Shown: piece after piece, positions 27,266 through 34,918 of the stretch | Layout: every line of letters starts with the position of its first letter | How positions within the stretch are numbered: position 1 is the first letter of the stretch | DNA from: Sphingomonas jaspsi DSM 18422 | GTDB taxonomy: Bacteria > Pseudomonadota > Alphaproteobacteria > Sphingomonadales > Sphingomonadaceae | NCBI RefSeq assembly: GCF_000585415.1 | Contig: NZ_KK073876.1 | Span: 307,810 to 371,809, forward strand | Length of the DNA: 64,000 bases | Direction: 5' to 3' | The notes under the pieces: generated by a model | Seen by the model: the letters and a program-made list of their open reading frames with translations, nothing else | Databases searched by the model: none | Told to the model about the DNA's origin: nothing | Position numbers and translations under genes: made by a program

Positions 27266-27433
27266 TTACTTGATCTTCGCTTCCTTGAATTCGACATGCT
27301 TGCGCGCAACCGGGTCGTACTTGCGGAACGACATCTTCTCGGTCTGGTTGCGCGGGTTCTTCTTGGTCACATAGAAGAAGCCGGTGTCAGCGGTGCTGAC
27401 GAGCTTGATCTTGACGGTTGCCGGCTTGGCCAT
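27266..27433 (-). CDS. rpmG: 50S ribosomal protein L33
   Basis: The 55-residue protein ([20 protein letters not shown], later [18 protein letters not shown]) is L33 of the zinc-free type, lacking the CxxC pairs. It is part of the large ribosomal subunit near the E site. The gene is convergent with divK, with only three bases between the two stop codons. Its terminator lies inside divK. Confidence 0.97.
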   Translation of the reverse strand: MAKPATVKIKLVSTADTGFFYVTKKNPRNQTEKMSFRKYDPVARKHVEFKEAKIK

Positions 27434-27550
27434 CGCAAATATCCTGGTGCGCTAGAAAAATTGAAGGCGGCAGTAGCCCGCCGCCCGAACCGCGCCCCAA
27501 TGACGATGTGACGGCTCTTTGTCAAGGCGAGGCGGAGACCTGCCCTCTTT

Positions 27551-27566
27551 GACTCATCGTTAACCA
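27551..27566 (+). promoter_or_regulatory. GANTC site and CtrA-type half-site before the orphan gene
   Basis: GACTC (27551-27555, a CcrM methylation site) is followed by TTAACCA (27560-27566), which matches the CtrA half-site TTAACCAT in seven of eight positions. Both lie 41-56 bases upstream of ATG 27607. Single short matches occur by chance, so this is only suggestive. Confidence 0.3.
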
Positions 27567-27606
27567 ATTTGGGCGACCGTCCTTCGGTCAACGGAGATTG
27601 AAGGCC

Positions 27607-27921
27607 ATGTCCAGCATCGATTCGCTCAACATCGTGCGCCACCGGATCGGCGAGCGCATTGCCGAGATGGAAGAACGGATCGCGCGACTGAAGCCCGTCG
27701 ACATCGCCGCGAAGATGGAAGCGATTCGCAGCATGGCATCCGAACATGGCCTCAGTGCACTTGAAGGCCTCGCCGATTACGGCGCCCATCACGCGCTGAT
27801 GCCCGGCCATCGCACCAGCACCCGCGCCTGCCTGTCGCATATGGGTGAGGCACTCCTGAGCACCGATCCGTCGCACGATCGCGAGGCGATCCTCGCTGCG
27901 CTAGCCGTTCAAATTCATTAG
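27607..27921 (+). CDS. Hypothetical protein, 104 residues
   Basis: I do not recognise this protein. It is predicted largely helical. Residues 5-35 (SLNIVRHRIGERIAEMEERIARLK) form a probable coiled coil, followed by a KMEAIRSMASEHGLSALEGLADYGAHHAL segment and a soluble end. No signal peptide or membrane helix. ATG 27607 is preferred; an in-frame TTG at 27598 has GGAGA too close to use. Codon use is like its neighbours. It lies between rpmG and dps, with a possible CtrA half-site upstream. Confidence 0.7.
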   Translation: MSSIDSLNIVRHRIGERIAEMEERIARLKPVDIAAKMEAIRSMASEHGLSALEGLADYGAHHALMPGHRTSTRACLSHMGEALLSTDPSHDREAILAALAVQIH

Positions 27922-27951
27922 TCTGACCGCTTTAATTCATCAGTGAGCGGG

Positions 27952-27976
27952 CGAACCTTTCGCCCCGTCGACGGTT
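27952..27976 (+). promoter_or_regulatory. EcfG-like general-stress promoter for dps
   Basis: CGAAC-N16-GGTT closely resembles the alphaproteobacterial EcfG consensus GGAAC-N16/17-CGTT, with one mismatch in each box. It ends 33 bases before the dps start codon. Dps is a common EcfG target in this group. Confidence 0.45.
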
Positions 27977-28009
27977 GGGACGTTGAGAACCCGAACCGGA
28001 GACGAAACG

Positions 28010-28507
28010 ATGGCTGACACTGCCGCCAAGCTGGCAACCCCCACCGACCTCAAGAGCAACCAGGCATCCAATGTCGCCGAGGCCCTGAACGGCCTCCTGG
28101 CCGACAGCTATGCGCTTTACCTGAAGACCAAGAATTTCCACTGGCACGTATCGGGTCCGCATTTCCGCGACTACCATCTGCTGTTCGACGACCAGGCAGC
28201 GCAAATTCTCGGCACCACCGACCAGATCGCCGAACGCGTCCGCAAGATCGGTTCGACGACGCTCCGCTCGATCAGCGACATCTCGCGCCGCCAGTCGCTG
28301 AAGGACAATGACCAGGATTTCGTCAGCGCCAAGGACATGCTGAAGGAGTTGCGCGACGACAATCTCGCGATGGTCGAATCGCTTCGTGCCGCCAAGGACC
28401 TTGCCGACAAGGCCAAGGACAATGCGTCGAGCGCGATCATCGACGAATGGACCGATGCCGCCGAACAGCGCGCGTGGTTCCTGTTCGAAGCCGCCCAGGC
28501 CGGCTGA
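28010..28507 (+). CDS. dps: Dps ferritin-like DNA-protection protein
   Basis: The 165-residue protein forms dodecamers that oxidise and store iron with peroxide and bind DNA in stress. The inter-subunit ferroxidase residues are visible in KNFHWHVSGPHFRDYHLLFDDQ (His, His, Asp) and in the AQILGTTDQIAERVRKIG helix. The N-terminus carries lysines suited to DNA contact. ATG 28010 follows GGAGA; the longer frame from 27983 is not needed. The DNA ligase gene follows after 19 bases and may be co-transcribed. Confidence 0.92.
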   Translation: MADTAAKLATPTDLKSNQASNVAEALNGLLADSYALYLKTKNFHWHVSGPHFRDYHLLFDDQAAQILGTTDQIAERVRKIGSTTLRSISDISRRQSLKDNDQDFVSAKDMLKELRDDNLAMVESLRAAKDLADKAKDNASSAIIDEWTDAAEQRAWFLFEAAQAG

Positions 28508-28526
28508 GCCGACCCCGTCCTGATCC

Positions 28527-30125
28527 GTGCGCGCGTTCAGCCAACTGCTCGACGACCTCGTCTACACGCGGTCGCGCAACAGCAAGCTCGCGCTGATCGG
28601 CGATTATCTGAAGCGCACGCTTGATCCCGATCGCGGCCTCGCGCTGGCCGCCCTCACCGGCACGCTCGACATCCCGCACATCAAGCCCGCCGCCATTCGC
28701 GCGCTGGCCGAAGAGCGGATCGATCCCGTCCTGTTGCGCATGAGCCGCGACTATGTCGGCGACATGGCTGAGACCGTGTCGCTGCTGTGGCCGGCGCCGG
28801 AAGGCGAGAGCGGCGAGATCGACGACGGCACGATCCGGCTAAGCGAGGCGGTGGAGCGGCTGAAGAACGCCAGCCGTAGCGATGCCCCGGCTGTCCTGGC
28901 GCGGATGCTCGATCACCTCGACGCGTCGGGTCGCTTCGCCATCCTCAAGCTGGCGACGGGCGCCTTGCGCGTCGGCATCTCCGCGCGGCTGGCCAAGCAG
29001 GGCCTTGCCGATGCCTTTGGGCTGGACGTCGAACAGGTTGAGGAGGTCTGGCACGGCCTGAAGCCGCCCTATGCCGAATTGTTCGATTGGGGGGAGGGCC
29101 GCGCCGATCAGCCCACCGCGCGCGACGTGCCTGTGTTCCGGCCCTTCATGCTCGCCCATCCGCTCGAGGATGCGACGGTCGATCTGGCCGACTATGCAGC
29201 CGAGTGGAAATGGGACGGGATCCGCATCCAACTCGTCCATGCCGGCGGCCAGACCCGGCTGTTCAGCCGGACCGGCGACGATATTTCCGACAGCTTCCCC
29301 GACATCGCCGCGGCCTTCGCCATTCCCGCGGTGCTCGACGGCGAACTGCTGGTCCGCGGCGATGCCCAAGGCGCAGACCGGCACGGCGGTGCGGCGGCAA
29401 GCTTCAATGCGCTGCAGCAGCGGCTCGGGCGGAAGAATATCAGTGCCAAGGTCCAGGGCCAATATCCCGCCTTCGTCCGGCTCTACGACCTGTTGTTCGA
29501 AGGCGACGAGGATTTGCGCGGGCTAGGCTGGAGCGACCGGCGCGCGCGGCTGGAGTCTTTCATGGAGCGCCTCGACCCCGACCGCTTCGACCTCAGCCAG
29601 CTGGTCGAGGCCGTATCGTTCGACGCCTTGGCCGACATTCGCGCCGCCAGCCGCGACGAAGGCATCGAAGGCATGATGCTGAAGCGCCGTGACAGCCCGT
29701 ACGTGCCGGGCCGCAAGGTCGGCCTATGGTATAAGTGGAAGCGCGATCCGCTGACGGCCGACTGCGTCATGATGTACGCCCAGCGCGGGTCGGGAAAACG
29801 GTCGAGCTATTACAGCGACTACACCTTCGGGGCCTGGACCGCGGACGGCGAGTTGCTGCCCGTCGGCAAGGCTTATTTCGGTTTCACCGACGACGAGCTG
29901 AAAATGCTCGACCGCTTCGTGCGAACGCACACGCTCAATCGCTTCGGGCCGGTGCGCGAGGTGGAGAAGAGCCTGGTGCTCGAAGTCGCGTTCGATTCGA
30001 TCCACGCCAGCAAGCGCCACAAGTCAGGCCTCGCCATGCGTTTCCCGCGCATCAGCCGGATCCGGACGGACAAGCCCGCCCATGAAGCCGATACGATTGC
30101 GGCGCTCAACGCGCTTGTGACTTGA
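28527..30125 (+). CDS. ATP-dependent DNA ligase (cisplatin-damage-response type)
   Basis: The 532-residue ligase starts at GTG. An N-terminal helical DNA-binding domain (1-200) precedes the nucleotidyltransferase core with adenylated Lys228 (AEWKWDGIR). Motif III is LYDLLFEGDEDL, motif IV EGIEGMMLKRRDS, and motif V WYKWKRDP. A C-terminal OB domain follows. It matches the ligase that in many proteobacteria is encoded with an exonuclease, a phosphoesterase and a DEXH helicase for repair; none of these partners is nearby. It lies directly behind dps. Confidence 0.9.
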   Translation: MRAFSQLLDDLVYTRSRNSKLALIGDYLKRTLDPDRGLALAALTGTLDIPHIKPAAIRALAEERIDPVLLRMSRDYVGDMAETVSLLWPAPEGESGEIDDGTIRLSEAVERLKNASRSDAPAVLARMLDHLDASGRFAILKLATGALRVGISARLAKQGLADAFGLDVEQVEEVWHGLKPPYAELFDWGEGRADQPTARDVPVFRPFMLAHPLEDATVDLADYAAEWKWDGIRIQLVHAGGQTRLFSRTGDDISDSFPDIAAAFAIPAVLDGELLVRGDAQGADRHGGAAASFNALQQRLGRKNISAKVQGQYPAFVRLYDLLFEGDEDLRGLGWSDRRARLESFMERLDPDRFDLSQLVEAVSFDALADIRAASRDEGIEGMMLKRRDSPYVPGRKVGLWYKWKRDPLTADCVMMYAQRGSGKRSSYYSDYTFGAWTADGELLPVGKAYFGFTDDELKMLDRFVRTHTLNRFGPVREVEKSLVLEVAFDSIHASKRHKSGLAMRFPRISRIRTDKPAHEADTIAALNALVT

Positions 30126-30167
30126 ACGCCATCGCCTAATCTCCCGCCGAAACAGGGGAGTCGCGAC

Positions 30168-31454
30168 ATGAAGAAATTGATGCTGCTGGCCGCCATGCTG
30201 ATGTCGAGCGCAGCGCAGGCCGAAACTTATGCGATCCAGGCGGGCCACCTGATCGTCGACGCCGCCAAGCCGGCGCGCGGCGCCTCAACCGTGATCGTCG
30301 AAAACGGGCGCATCAAGGCGATCGAAGATGGTGCCACGGCTCCGGCCGGCGCGACCGTCGTCGACCTTCGCGACCGGACGGTCATGCCGGGCATGACCGA
30401 CGTTCACGTCCACCTGAGCTTCGACGCGGGACAGCCCTGGTATACTGGCTTCACCCCCAAATATTCCGAAAGCTATGCCGCGGTGACCGGTCTTTCCAAC
30501 GCGCTCAAGATGGCCCGCGCCGGCTTCACCACCGTCCGCGACCTCGGCGGACCGCTCTATGGGTCGCTGGCGACCCGCGACGCGAGCCGCGACGGCACGT
30601 TCCCGGGACCCCGCATTCAGGTCGCGGGTCCTGCCCTGTCGATCATCGGCGGCCATGGCGACGATTCTGTCGGCCTCAACCCCGAGCTTGCCGAAGCCGT
30701 AAACGAGCGCGGCCAGATCGGCGTCTGCACCGGAACTGACGAATGTTCGCGCGCGGTGCGCAAGATCGCCGCGGCGGGCGTCGATGTTATCAAGTTCCAT
30801 GCCACGGGCGGCGTACTCGACCCGGGTGCAATGGGGCTTGAGCAGCATTTCAGCGACGCCGAGATGAAGGCGATTGTCGACACGGCGCATAGCCTGCACC
30901 TCAAGACCGCAGCCCACGCGCACGGCGCGCGCGGCATCGAGGCCGCGGTCCGCGCGGGCGTCGATTCGATCGAACACGGCACCTTCGTCGACGACGCGGG
31001 CATTCGCGCGATGAAGGAACATGGCACCTACTACAGCGCGACCCTGATGGCCTTGAGCGGACTCAACCGGAATATCGGCAAGGGCATCTACGCCGCCAAT
31101 AGCGAGGCGAAGGGGCGACAGGCGCTGGCCGCTTGGGGACAGGGACTGAGCCGGGCCTACAAGGCGGGCGTGAAGATCGCGCTCGGTACTGACGCCGCCG
31201 TATTTCCCCATGCCGAAGCGGGGCAGGAAGTCGGACTGATGGTCAGCAAGGGCGGAATGACGCCTCGCGACGCGCTGATCGCGGCGACCAAGGGCGGGCC
31301 GGACCTGATGGGCCTGTCGGGCGAGACCGGTACGCTCGAACCGGGCAAGTCGGCAGACCTGATCGCGGTCGATGGCGATCCGCTAACCGACCCCGCTGCC
31401 GTGACCCGCGTCAATTATGTGATGGTGATGGGCAAGCCGATCCCGATGAAGTGA
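30168..31454 (+). CDS. Secreted metal-dependent amidohydrolase (Xaa-Pro dipeptidase-like)
   Basis: The 428-residue protein has a signal peptide (MKKLMLLAAMLMSSAAQA). The amidohydrolase binuclear site is intact: HxH in TDVHVHLSF, the carboxylated lysine in VDVIKFHATGG, histidines in AAHAHGARG and SIEHGTF, and the aspartate in KIALGTDAAVF. The C-terminus has the usual GTLEPGKSADLIAVDGDPL. Relatives hydrolyse proline-containing dipeptides or organophosphates. The last 44 bases overlap the convergent GNAT gene. Confidence 0.88.
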   Translation: MKKLMLLAAMLMSSAAQAETYAIQAGHLIVDAAKPARGASTVIVENGRIKAIEDGATAPAGATVVDLRDRTVMPGMTDVHVHLSFDAGQPWYTGFTPKYSESYAAVTGLSNALKMARAGFTTVRDLGGPLYGSLATRDASRDGTFPGPRIQVAGPALSIIGGHGDDSVGLNPELAEAVNERGQIGVCTGTDECSRAVRKIAAAGVDVIKFHATGGVLDPGAMGLEQHFSDAEMKAIVDTAHSLHLKTAAHAHGARGIEAAVRAGVDSIEHGTFVDDAGIRAMKEHGTYYSATLMALSGLNRNIGKGIYAANSEAKGRQALAAWGQGLSRAYKAGVKIALGTDAAVFPHAEAGQEVGLMVSKGGMTPRDALIAATKGGPDLMGLSGETGTLEPGKSADLIAVDGDPLTDPAAVTRVNYVMVMGKPIPMK

Positions 31455-31965
31455 GCGGCTTGGCCAGAACGACGAATTCGAGGTCGTCGCGCTTGGGCAG
31501 GCCGAAGCGGGGATCGGTCTTCGGAAAGGGTCGGCGCTCGCCGGTCAGTCGATAGCCGCGGCGTTCGTACCAGGCGATTAGCTCGGCGCGCTGGGCGATG
31601 ACGGTCATTTCGGCGACGCTGGCTCCGTTCCGACGTGCATGCTCTTCCGCCGCCGCCAGCAGCCGCCGACCAAGACCGCCGGCCTGTCGGACAGGATCGA
31701 CCGTCACCATGCCGATATAGGCGAGGCCGCCCGGTTTGGCGGTGACGGCGATGCACCCCGCCAGACGTTCCCCGTCGCGCGCCACGATGATCATGTCGTC
31801 GGGATTTCGCAGCATGGCAGCCAGCGCCTCGGGGTCGGTGCGCTGACCGTCGAGAAGATCGGCCTCGTGCGTCCATCCCGCCTTGGCGCTTTCGCCGCGA
31901 TAGGCGCGGTGAATCAGCGCATGAAGGGCGTCGAGATCGGCGAGGGTGGCGGGTTCGAATCGCAT
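31411..31965 (-). CDS. GNAT-family N-acetyltransferase
   Basis: The 184-residue protein has a single GNAT fold. The acetyl-CoA loop is VRQAGGLGRRLL, preceded by YIGMVTVDP and followed by VAEMTVIAQRAELIAWYERRGY. The natural domain ends near VVLAKPL (about residue 171). The last ~13 residues are read from DNA that also encodes the end of the amidohydrolase. The acceptor substrate is unknown. Confidence 0.85.
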   Translation of the reverse strand: MRFEPATLADLDALHALIHRAYRGESAKAGWTHEADLLDGQRTDPEALAAMLRNPDDMIIVARDGERLAGCIAVTAKPGGLAYIGMVTVDPVRQAGGLGRRLLAAAEEHARRNGASVAEMTVIAQRAELIAWYERRGYRLTGERRPFPKTDPRFGLPKRDDLEFVVLAKPLTSSGSACPSPSHN

Positions 31966-31991
31966 GACTCTTCACTGCCGATCACGCAGGC

Positions 31992-32030
31992 AAAAGAAAA
32001 CCCGGCCGGACCCATGGAGGTCCGACCGGG
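31992..32030 (-). terminator. Rho-independent terminator of the cold-shock protein gene
   Basis: On the minus strand CCCGGTCGGACC-TCCATG-GGTCCGGCCGGG (12-base arms, one mismatch) is followed directly by TTTTCTTTT. It lies 26 bases after the stop codon at 32056. Confidence 0.88.
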
Positions 32031-32055
32031 CATTTCCCCGCTCTGGGTAATTTGA

Positions 32056-32874
32056 TCAGCCGAGCGGCTGAAGATTTACCGCTGCATATTTGCCGCGACG
32101 ATCGACTTCGATGTCGAATTCGAAGCGGTCGCCTTCGTTGATGGTCGGCAGACCGGCGCGTTCGACGGCCGAGATGTGCACGAACGCATCCGGCTGGCCG
32201 TCGTCACGGCTGATGAAGCCGAAGCCCTTCATGGCGTTGAAGAACTTGACGGTGCCCTGGGCCTTTTCACCGGTCAGCTGGCGCTGCGGGCCGCCCATTC
32301 CGCCACCGGCCGCGCCTTCGCGCGGGGCCGACGAGCGGACGACTTCCATCGGTTCGCCGTCGATCTTGAGGTCGGTCGCCGACACGCGGCCACCGCGGTC
32401 GACCAGCGTGAATTCCAGCGGCTGGCCGTCGGCAAGGTCGGTGAGACCGGCCTGCTCGACCGCCGAAATGTGGACGAACACGTCTTCGCCGCCGTCATCA
32501 CGGACGATGAAGCCGAAACCCTTTTGCGGGTTGAAAAACTTTACGACGCCCTTGCCTTCACCCACGACCTGGGGAGGCATGCCACCGCCGCGGAACCCGC
32601 CGCCACCGCCGCCGCCACGGAAACCACCGCCACCGCCACCGCCGCGATAACCGCCGCCGCCACCGCCGCCGCCGAAGCCGCCGCGATCACCAAAGCCGCC
32701 GCCACGATCGCCGAAGCCACCGCCGCCGCCAAATCCGCGATCCTGGAAACCGCCACCGAATCCGCCGCGATCGCCGAAGCCACCGCCGCCGCCGAATTCG
32801 TCGCCCCCGAAACCGTCACGCTTGTCACGGCCGCGTCCGCCGCGATCACCCTTACGCCCTCGATCGAAACCCAT
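32056..32874 (-). CDS. Double cold-shock-domain protein with RGG/Gly-rich N-terminus
   Basis: The 272-residue protein has three parts. Residues 1-99 are Gly/Arg/Phe-rich with repeated GFGDRGG and YRGGG/FRGGG units, like eukaryotic RGG RNA-binding tails. Residues 104-172 form a cold-shock domain with KGFGFI (118-123) and VFVHI (132-136). Residues 204-271 form a second with KGFGFI (216-221) and AFVHI (230-234). It should bind single-stranded RNA/DNA as a chaperone, and the low-complexity arm suggests condensate formation. The frame opens at 33153, but ATG 32874 (MGFDRGRKG) starts the composition change. A leader of up to 240 bases is possible. Confidence 0.88.
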   Translation of the reverse strand: MGFDRGRKGDRGGRGRDKRDGFGGDEFGGGGGFGDRGGFGGGFQDRGFGGGGGFGDRGGGFGDRGGFGGGGGGGGYRGGGGGGGFRGGGGGGGFRGGGMPPQVVGEGKGVVKFFNPQKGFGFIVRDDGGEDVFVHISAVEQAGLTDLADGQPLEFTLVDRGGRVSATDLKIDGEPMEVVRSSAPREGAAGGGMGGPQRQLTGEKAQGTVKFFNAMKGFGFISRDDGQPDAFVHISAVERAGLPTINEGDRFEFDIEVDRRGKYAAVNLQPLG

Positions 32875-33116
32875 GAAAATCCAAACTCTCTTGTGCCCCG
32901 AAACGAATAACCAACGCGCTGGGCCATGGCGCAACCGGCCGCACGCGCGAGTCAGGCCCGTGCGCACGGTGCGATTCTCTACAGGAAAAACGGCGGAACT
33001 CCTAGCCTTTGCTTGGTTAAGGGTTGGAGCGCGGCGCAAATTGGGACTAGAGAGGGAAAAATCCTGCCGCCTCCGGGAGTTCTCGCGGGCTGCGTTGCTT
33101 GTGATCCGAGACCCCG

Positions 33117-33740
33117 ATGGCCATCCATTTCCACGAAGAAGACCTCCCCTCAATCGACCTGTTCGATCCCGATTCTCCGATCGCGGTCGATACCGAAGCG
33201 ATGGGCCTGATCCCCGGCCGCGACCGGCTGTGCCTGGTGCAGCTGGCGGACGGCAAGGGCGACGAGCATCTGGTGCGTTTCGGGCCGGACAGCGATTTCG
33301 CCGCGCCGAACCTGAAGGCGCTGCTGGCCGATCCGAATCGGCTCAAGCTCTATCATTTCGCCCGTTTCGACGTTGCGATCATGCGCGCCTACCTCGGCAT
33401 CATGGCGGCGCCGCTCTATTGCACCCGCACCGCTTCGCGGCTGGTGCGCACCTACACCGACCGCCATGGTCTCAAGGAATTGGTCAAGGAACTGCTCGGC
33501 AGCGACCTCAGCAAGCAGCAGCAAACGAGCGATTGGGGCGCGCCGGACATAAATGACGCGCAACGCGAATACGCGGCGAGCGACGTCCGCTACCTTCACC
33601 GGTTGAAGGAAAAGCTCGACGAACGGTTGGCCCGCGAAAATCGCGTGGAACTGGCGCAGGCCTGTTTCGAATTCCTCCCGGCGCGCGCCCTGCTCGACCT
33701 CGCCGGCTGGGCGGAAACGGATATTTTCGCGCATAGCTAG
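33117..33740 (+). CDS. Ribonuclease D-like 3'-5' exonuclease (exonuclease domain only)
   Basis: The 207-residue DEDDy-family nuclease has motif Exo I AVDTEAMGL (Asp25, Glu27), Exo II YHFARFDVAI, and Exo III YAASDVRYLHRL with the family tyrosine. It is about half the length of RNase D because the C-terminal HRDC domains are absent, like the short Rnd-like proteins of alphaproteobacteria. It probably trims tRNA or other RNA 3' ends. It precedes lptC by three bases and may be in one transcript with the lpt genes. Confidence 0.88.
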   Translation: MAIHFHEEDLPSIDLFDPDSPIAVDTEAMGLIPGRDRLCLVQLADGKGDEHLVRFGPDSDFAAPNLKALLADPNRLKLYHFARFDVAIMRAYLGIMAAPLYCTRTASRLVRTYTDRHGLKELVKELLGSDLSKQQQTSDWGAPDINDAQREYAASDVRYLHRLKEKLDERLARENRVELAQACFEFLPARALLDLAGWAETDIFAHS

Positions 33741-33743
33741 GCC

Positions 33744-34382
33744 ATGTCCGAAGCCGCCACTCGTGAACGCGCGATCAAGCGCCACTGGGCCGAACCGGGG
33801 AGCCGCCACGACAAGGTGGTGCGCTGGACCAAGTTCGGCCTGCCGCTGCTGATCGCGGCGCTCGGCCTCCTTCTGGTCGTGTCGCCGTTCGACAAGCGGG
33901 GCGATACCAGCTTCATCCTCGACAAGAACAAAGTCGACGAAGCGCAGGAGCGCATGCGCGTGGAAGCCGCCCGATATACCGGCGAGGACAAGGAGGGCCG
34001 GCCATTCCTGATCGTCGCCGACCGCGCCATCCAGCAATCGAGCAATGTCCCGGTCGTGATGATCGAAGGGATGCGTGCGCGCCTCGACCTCAGCGACGGC
34101 CCGCTCAATATCGGCGCCTTGCGCGGCATGTACGATATCGATGGCGAAAAGGTCGACATCAACGGCCCGGTAAAGGTTGTCGGGCCCGACAATTACTCGC
34201 TGTTGGCGCGCGATGTGACCGTCGACCTCAACGAACGGACCATGCGCTCGAACAAGCCCGTAACGGGAACGATGAAGCTGGGCGACTTTCGCGCCGGCAG
34301 CATGAGCGCCGATCTCGACCGGCGCGTGGTGCGCCTTGATGGCGGCGTACGCTTGAAAATTACGCAAGGGGCGGTCAGATGA
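33744..34382 (+). CDS. lptC: LPS export protein LptC
   Basis: The 212-residue inner-membrane protein has one N-terminal helix (about 28-47; FGLPLLIAALGLLLVVSPF). A periplasmic beta-jellyroll domain follows, with repeated strands such as MIEGMRARLDLSDGPLNIGALRGMYDIDGEKVDINGPV. It passes lipopolysaccharide from the LptBFG ABC transporter to LptA. Its stop overlaps the lptA start (ATGA), fixing the order lptC-lptA-lptB-rpoN typical of proteobacteria. Confidence 0.92.
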   Translation: MSEAATRERAIKRHWAEPGSRHDKVVRWTKFGLPLLIAALGLLLVVSPFDKRGDTSFILDKNKVDEAQERMRVEAARYTGEDKEGRPFLIVADRAIQQSSNVPVVMIEGMRARLDLSDGPLNIGALRGMYDIDGEKVDINGPVKVVGPDNYSLLARDVTVDLNERTMRSNKPVTGTMKLGDFRAGSMSADLDRRVVRLDGGVRLKITQGAVR

Positions 34383-34918
34383 GCGGCATGAAAACGTCGC
34401 ATGCCTTGATCGCCGCCGGCACGGCTCTGGTCGCCTTGGCCGGGATGGCCCACGCGCAGGAAGGGATTTCCGCGCTGAAGGGCCACAACAGCCACGCGCC
34501 GATCGATCTCAGCGCCGACCATGCCGAAGCGCAGGATCGGGCCGACCGGGCGATCTTTTCGGGCAATGTCGTCGTCAAGCAAGACAATCTTACGTTGCGC
34601 ACGGCGCGCATGACGCTTGCCTATGCCAACAACAATGGCCTCGACATCAACCGTATCGATGCCAGCGGCGGCGTGCTGATCACCAGCCCGAGCGAAACCG
34701 CCAAGGGAGACTTCGCGGTCTATGACCTCGACAAAGGCCTCATCACCATGGTCGGCAACGTCAGGCTGGACCGCGGCGGCAGTTTCCTAAGCGGCGGGCG
34801 CCTTACGCTCGACCTCAATACCGGCCGTGCCGTAATGGATGGCGGCCTGCGCGGCGTGAACCAGAATGGCGGCGGCCGCGTCACCGGTCGATTTACCGTG
34901 CCGCCCAAAAAATCGTGA
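34379..34918 (+). CDS. lptA: LPS transport periplasmic protein LptA
   Basis: The 179-residue protein has a signal peptide (to AHAQ, about residue 26) and one OstA-like beta-jellyroll. It begins PIDLSADHAEAQDRADRAIFSGNVVVKQ and continues with the FAVYDLDKGLITMVGNVRLDRGG strand set. It bridges the periplasm between LptC and the outer-membrane LptD. The last bases overlap the lptB GTG start. Confidence 0.93.
   Translation: MSGMKTSHALIAAGTALVALAGMAHAQEGISALKGHNSHAPIDLSADHAEAQDRADRAIFSGNVVVKQDNLTLRTARMTLAYANNNGLDINRIDASGGVLITSPSETAKGDFAVYDLDKGLITMVGNVRLDRGGSFLSGGRLTLDLNTGRAVMDGGLRGVNQNGGGRVTGRFTVPPKKS

Noticed and set aside
32575..32860. Repetitive GC-rich units resembling a CRISPR or satellite array
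   Set aside because: The units have no fixed length or spacers. They are codon repeats of the Gly/Arg-rich arm of the cold-shock protein.
32995..33018. An EcfG promoter for the RNase D-like gene
   Set aside because: GGAAC is followed by GGTT at a spacing of only 15 bases, outside the accepted 16-17 range, and the -10 box is not CGTT.
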